A stretch of 64,000 nucleotides of DNA from JAHEJJ01 sp965212205. GTDB taxonomy: Bacteria > Bacteroidota > Bacteroidia > Flavobacteriales > Flavobacteriaceae. Shown in pieces: positions 61,201 through 64,000 of the stretch; position 1 is the stretch's first letter; each line of letters starts with the position of its first letter. Below the pieces are notes generated by a model that was not told where the DNA came from, made no database searches, and was given only the letters and a program-made list of their open reading frames with translations. Location of the stretch: the NCBI GenBank assembly GCA_965212205.1, contig CBDBUX010000011.1, positions 1,054,001-1,118,000 of the forward strand. The letters run 5' to 3'. Both the position numbers and the translations under genes were made by a program.

Positions 61201-63612
61201 ATGGATCCTAAGCCTGAACTCAGTAACGACATTTCATTTGACGATTTTAGGGCTCAAATTTTATTCGATTACAAAATAGCCGTCTTAAGTCGGGAGTGCA
61301 GTCTATTAGGCCGGCGTGAGGTACTTACCGGTAAAGCCAAATTCGGAATTTTTGGTGATGGAAAAGAACTTCCCCAGATCGCCATGGCCAGATCTTTCCA
61401 GGATGGAGATTTCAGGAGCGGCTATTATCGCGATCAGACTTTTATGATGGCCCTGGGGCTCTTAAATGCTAAAGATTTCTTTCATGGTCTTTACGCTACT
61501 ACTGATATTGAGTTAGAACCTATGAGTGCTGGCAGGCAAATGGGAGGACATTTTGGCACCTATAGCCTTAGAAAAGATGGTAGTTGGAAAGATCTTACCA
61601 AACAAAAGAATAGTAGTCCTGATATCTCGCCAACCGCAGGCCAGATGCCAAGACTTTTAGGAATTGCACTGGCTTCGAAGATCTATCGGCATGAAAAAGC
61701 TATCCCTTCAGACAAATTTTCTGTCAATGGAAATGAAGTTGCCTGGGGTACTATCGGCAACGCCAGTACTAGTGAAGGTCATTTTTTTGAAACTGTAAAT
61801 GCTGCGGGTGTACTGCAAGTACCGATGGTCATCAGTATCTGGGACGATGAATACGGAATTTCCGTTCCAGCAAAATACCAGACCACCAAAGAGGATATTT
61901 CGGCAGTATTAAGTGGATTTCAGCGAGATGAAAATCAAGTTGGATTCGAAATTATAAAGGTAAGGGGGTGGGATTATACCGCCTTGATTCATGCATTTGA
62001 AAATGCATCAGACATTAGCCGGGAGGAACATGTTCCGGTAATTATTCATGTAAAGGAACTCACCCAACCACAGGGACATTCTACTTCGGGATCACACGAA
62101 CGTTACAAAACAGAAGAACGCCTGGCATGGGAGAGAGAGAATGACTGCAACAAAAGATTCAGAGAATGGATCCTGGAAAACAATATTGCCGCCGAAGAAG
62201 AATTAAAGCAACTCGAAAAAGATATTAAGAATGAAGTGCGGCTGGCAAAGAAAGAGGCATGGAGCGAGTTCCTGGCGCCAAACCGCAAGAACAGGAAAGA
62301 ATTAGTAGCATTATTGTCAAAGGCTGCAGAGGGCAGCCCGAATAGGAATTTTGTAAATAAACTCAAAAACGATCTCATTGCCATTGAAGAACCTCTTAAG
62401 CGAGACCTTTCCTCAAAATCCAGACAGGCCCTGCGTTACCTGGTTGGATGGGAATCTAAGGGTAAGGATGCTTTGATTCAGTGGATCGAGAATTACTTGT
62501 CGGAAATGCAGCCGAAATTTAGTTCACACCTTTATAGTGAACTTCCAAATAAAGCTACTTCCGTTGAGGCCGTGAGTCCGTCCTATAGTGAAAATTCAGA
62601 AGAAGTAGATGGGCGTATTATCATCCGTGATAATTTTGATGAACTTTTTAGTAAACATCCCGAGTTGTTGATTTTTGGTGAGGATAGCGGCACAATTGGA
62701 GATGTAAATCAGGGATTAGAAGGCCTGCAAAACAAATATGGCAAATTACGTATCTCGGATACCGGAATCCGTGAAGCCACCATCATAGGACAAGGAATTG
62801 GATTGGCGTTAAGAGGCCTCAGGCCAATTGCCGAAATTCAGTACCTGGATTATGTATTATACGGATTACAAACCCTCAGTGATGACCTTGCTACCCTACT
62901 CTATCGAACGGTAGGAAAACAAAAAGCTCCTTTGATTGTCAGGACCCGCGGACATCGTTTAGAAGGCATATGGCATTCTGGATCCCAGCTAGGCGGACTG
63001 ATACACCTGTTGCGGGGTATGTATATTCTCGTTCCAAGGAATATGACCCAGGCTGCCGGTTTTTATAACGCGCTTTTAAAAAGCGATGAGCCGGCTTTGA
63101 TCATCGAAAGCCTTAACGGATATAGGTTAAAAGAAAGAAAACCTGACAACCTTGGTGAATTCTATACTCCGATAGGCAAGGTTGAAACACTAAAAACCGG
63201 AACCGATATTACACTTGTTTCCTATGGATCCACTTTGCGAATTGTACAACAGGTAGCCCAGGACCTTTTAGAAGTTGGTATCGATGCAGAAGTGATCGAT
63301 GCGCAGTCGTTACTACCCTTTGATATAGATAGAGATGTACTGGAAAGCATCAAAAAAACCAATCGCTTATTGGTTATCGATGAGGATGTTCCCGGTGGAT
63401 GTTCGGCCTATCTTATAGGTGAAATCATAGAGAAACAAGGGGCATATATGTATTTGGATAGTGCCCCGCAAACACTCAGTGCCCGAGCGCATAGACCGGC
63501 TTATGCATCCGATGGGGATTATTTCTCAAAACCGAACGCCGAGGATATCTTCGAAAAAGTATATGGGATCATGCATGAATCGAACCCCGCAGACTACCCC
63601 CGACTTAAATAG
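61201..63612 (+). CDS. fused alpha/beta E1 2-oxoacid dehydrogenase (long form)
   Basis: An 803-residue E1 fusion, longer than the one at 21526. The alpha half has GRREVLTGKAKFGIFGDGKE near residue 40 and the thiamine diphosphate region IGNASTSEGHFFETVNAAGVL followed by WDDEYGIS (the usual GDG..NN pair is altered to GNA..DDE). A helical insert of about 120 residues (LEKDIKNEVRLAKKEAWSEF and following) separates it from the beta half (FGEDSGTIGDVNQG, ISDTGIREATIIGQGIGLALRG). It decarboxylates a 2-oxoacid onto a lipoyl E2 that is not encoded nearby. The start is the ATG at 61201, preceded by a good promoter. Confidence 0.9.
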   Translation: MDPKPELSNDISFDDFRAQILFDYKIAVLSRECSLLGRREVLTGKAKFGIFGDGKELPQIAMARSFQDGDFRSGYYRDQTFMMALGLLNAKDFFHGLYATTDIELEPMSAGRQMGGHFGTYSLRKDGSWKDLTKQKNSSPDISPTAGQMPRLLGIALASKIYRHEKAIPSDKFSVNGNEVAWGTIGNASTSEGHFFETVNAAGVLQVPMVISIWDDEYGISVPAKYQTTKEDISAVLSGFQRDENQVGFEIIKVRGWDYTALIHAFENASDISREEHVPVIIHVKELTQPQGHSTSGSHERYKTEERLAWERENDCNKRFREWILENNIAAEEELKQLEKDIKNEVRLAKKEAWSEFLAPNRKNRKELVALLSKAAEGSPNRNFVNKLKNDLIAIEEPLKRDLSSKSRQALRYLVGWESKGKDALIQWIENYLSEMQPKFSSHLYSELPNKATSVEAVSPSYSENSEEVDGRIIIRDNFDELFSKHPELLIFGEDSGTIGDVNQGLEGLQNKYGKLRISDTGIREATIIGQGIGLALRGLRPIAEIQYLDYVLYGLQTLSDDLATLLYRTVGKQKAPLIVRTRGHRLEGIWHSGSQLGGLIHLLRGMYILVPRNMTQAAGFYNALLKSDEPALIIESLNGYRLKERKPDNLGEFYTPIGKVETLKTGTDITLVSYGSTLRIVQQVAQDLLEVGIDAEVIDAQSLLPFDIDRDVLESIKKTNRLLVIDEDVPGGCSAYLIGEIIEKQGAYMYLDSAPQTLSARAHRPAYASDGDYFSKPNAEDIFEKVYGIMHESNPADYPRLK

Positions 63613-63889
63613 TGCCATAACTAAATACTCCTCTGGCTATCCTATTCTTATTTAGGCTTCAACAGTAGGGAATTTTTATTTTAGTGCAAAGTCCGATGGC
63701 TGTTTCTCACCTTTCCTTATTTTAATCTATACAGTACCCACTATTGCTTCTGGTGAGCCAGGAGTGTTTTTTGGACTACTCCCTCCTTAAGATTGCCGGA
63801 AAAATAGAATACTATACGGCCTTTGATGATACCACATTTGCTCTAAGCAAGGAAAAACATAAAAATAAGTCTGCACTACGACTATTTTT
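63613..63889. other. intergenic region, nothing recognised
   Basis: No gene, repeat or clear stem-loop is visible in this A+T-rich stretch after the E1 stop. The remaining bases to the window end hold a possible promoter and a partial gene. Confidence 0.5.
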
Positions 63890-63919
63890 TTTGCATTCAT
63901 AAGAATTGGCTTAAGTTTA
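63890..63919 (+). promoter_or_regulatory. promoter of partial gene at window end
   Basis: TTTG at 63890-63893, an 18-base spacer and TAAGTTTA at 63912-63919 approximate the Bacteroidetes pattern, which supports a gene starting close after 63925. Confidence 0.4.
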
Positions 63920-63938
63920 TTCTTCAGTAATTGAAGCA

Positions 63939-64000
63939 TTGGAGGAAATAAAAAAAATATTAAAACATCATTACGAGCTCAATATCATCAGCCTGAAACG
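63939..64000 (+). CDS. start of a gene running off the window, possibly phosphotransferase-like
   Basis: After the last in-frame stop (63912) this frame stays open to the window end and reads LEEIKKILKHHYELNIISLKR. There is no ATG; the TTG at 63939 or an ATT at 63930 are the only candidate starts. The segment resembles the first helix and strand of aminoglycoside-phosphotransferase-like kinase domains, which in Flavobacteria can be joined to a class III aminotransferase, but 20 residues are too few to be sure. Confidence 0.3.
   Translation, partial: MEEIKKILKHHYELNIISLK

Noticed and set aside
1..64000. tRNA, rRNA, CRISPR, transposase, integrase or prophage genes.
   Set aside because: None found by reading; no repeat-spacer pattern, cloverleaf or transposase motif recognised.

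Overview
The window is a chromosomal stretch of a Bacteroidota bacterium, most likely a marine Flavobacteriaceae member. The evidence is many flavobacterial gene families (DUF6340 lipoproteins, DUF7009 beside an FdhF/YdeP-type molybdoenzyme, fused alpha/beta E1 ketoacid dehydrogenases, DUF4369-TlpA thioredoxins, a MutS2 without Smr domain) and repeated Bacteroidetes-type promoter boxes (TAnnTTTG, sometimes with an upstream TTTG) in front of genes. I saw no rRNA, tRNA, CRISPR array, insertion sequence or prophage. Coding density is high and most of the region looks like core genome.

Layout. 1-13.4 kb: the end of an S41-like peptidase, a molybdopterin oxidoreductase with its DUF7009 partner, a GH3 glycosidase, two very small membrane proteins, an MFS drug exporter, a large BNR/sortilin-type secreted protein and a TerC membrane protein. 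13.6-21.5 kb: small secreted proteins, YceI, then a seven-gene minus-strand operon (FAD oxidoreductase, methyltransferase, type III polyketide synthase, FabZ-like dehydratase, ketosynthase, acyl carrier protein, membrane protein) that looks like a hybrid type II FAS / type III PKS lipid or pigment pathway; an OmpA lipoprotein and a lipocalin follow. 21.5-29.4 kb: a fused E1 dehydrogenase, a 2-oxoglutarate oxygenase, an SMP-30-like lipoprotein with SUI1, a DUF1835 / nucleoside phosphorylase / Ca3427-like operon, and Ung. 29.5-37.8 kb: tandem DUF6340 lipoproteins, MutS2, a DCC protein and a tightly overlapped operon of ATP-grasp ligase, N-formylglutamate amidohydrolase and a DUF1704 (QEGLA) HExxxH metallopeptidase.

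37.9-52.6 kb: an SDF-family symporter, chorismate synthase, an FAD/FeS oxidase whose C-terminus is cut off by a 1-nt frameshift in a C5 run, a TlpA lipoprotein, a beta-propeller lipoprotein, rhomboid protease and a lipid acyltransferase diverging from one perfect palindrome that carries both -7 boxes, GlmM, ACP phosphodiesterase and gamma-glutamyltransferase. 52.6-64 kb: a LexA-like XRE-S24 repressor divergent from a 53-residue protein ending in a sliding-clamp-type QLKLF motif and a DUF4130 DNA-metabolism protein, with an array of TGGA-N5-TCCA operators between them; then UvrA, a LOG protein, a pseudo-M1-peptidase fused to a beta-barrel, and a second fused E1 dehydrogenase.

The most promising undescribed systems are the S24 repressor/operator array with its clamp-motif microprotein and DUF4130, the type III PKS/ACP hybrid operon, and the ATP-grasp/amidohydrolase/QEGLA-peptidase trio. 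Three intergenic tracts made of degenerate seven-base units (ATTNNNN) are a further unexplained structure.
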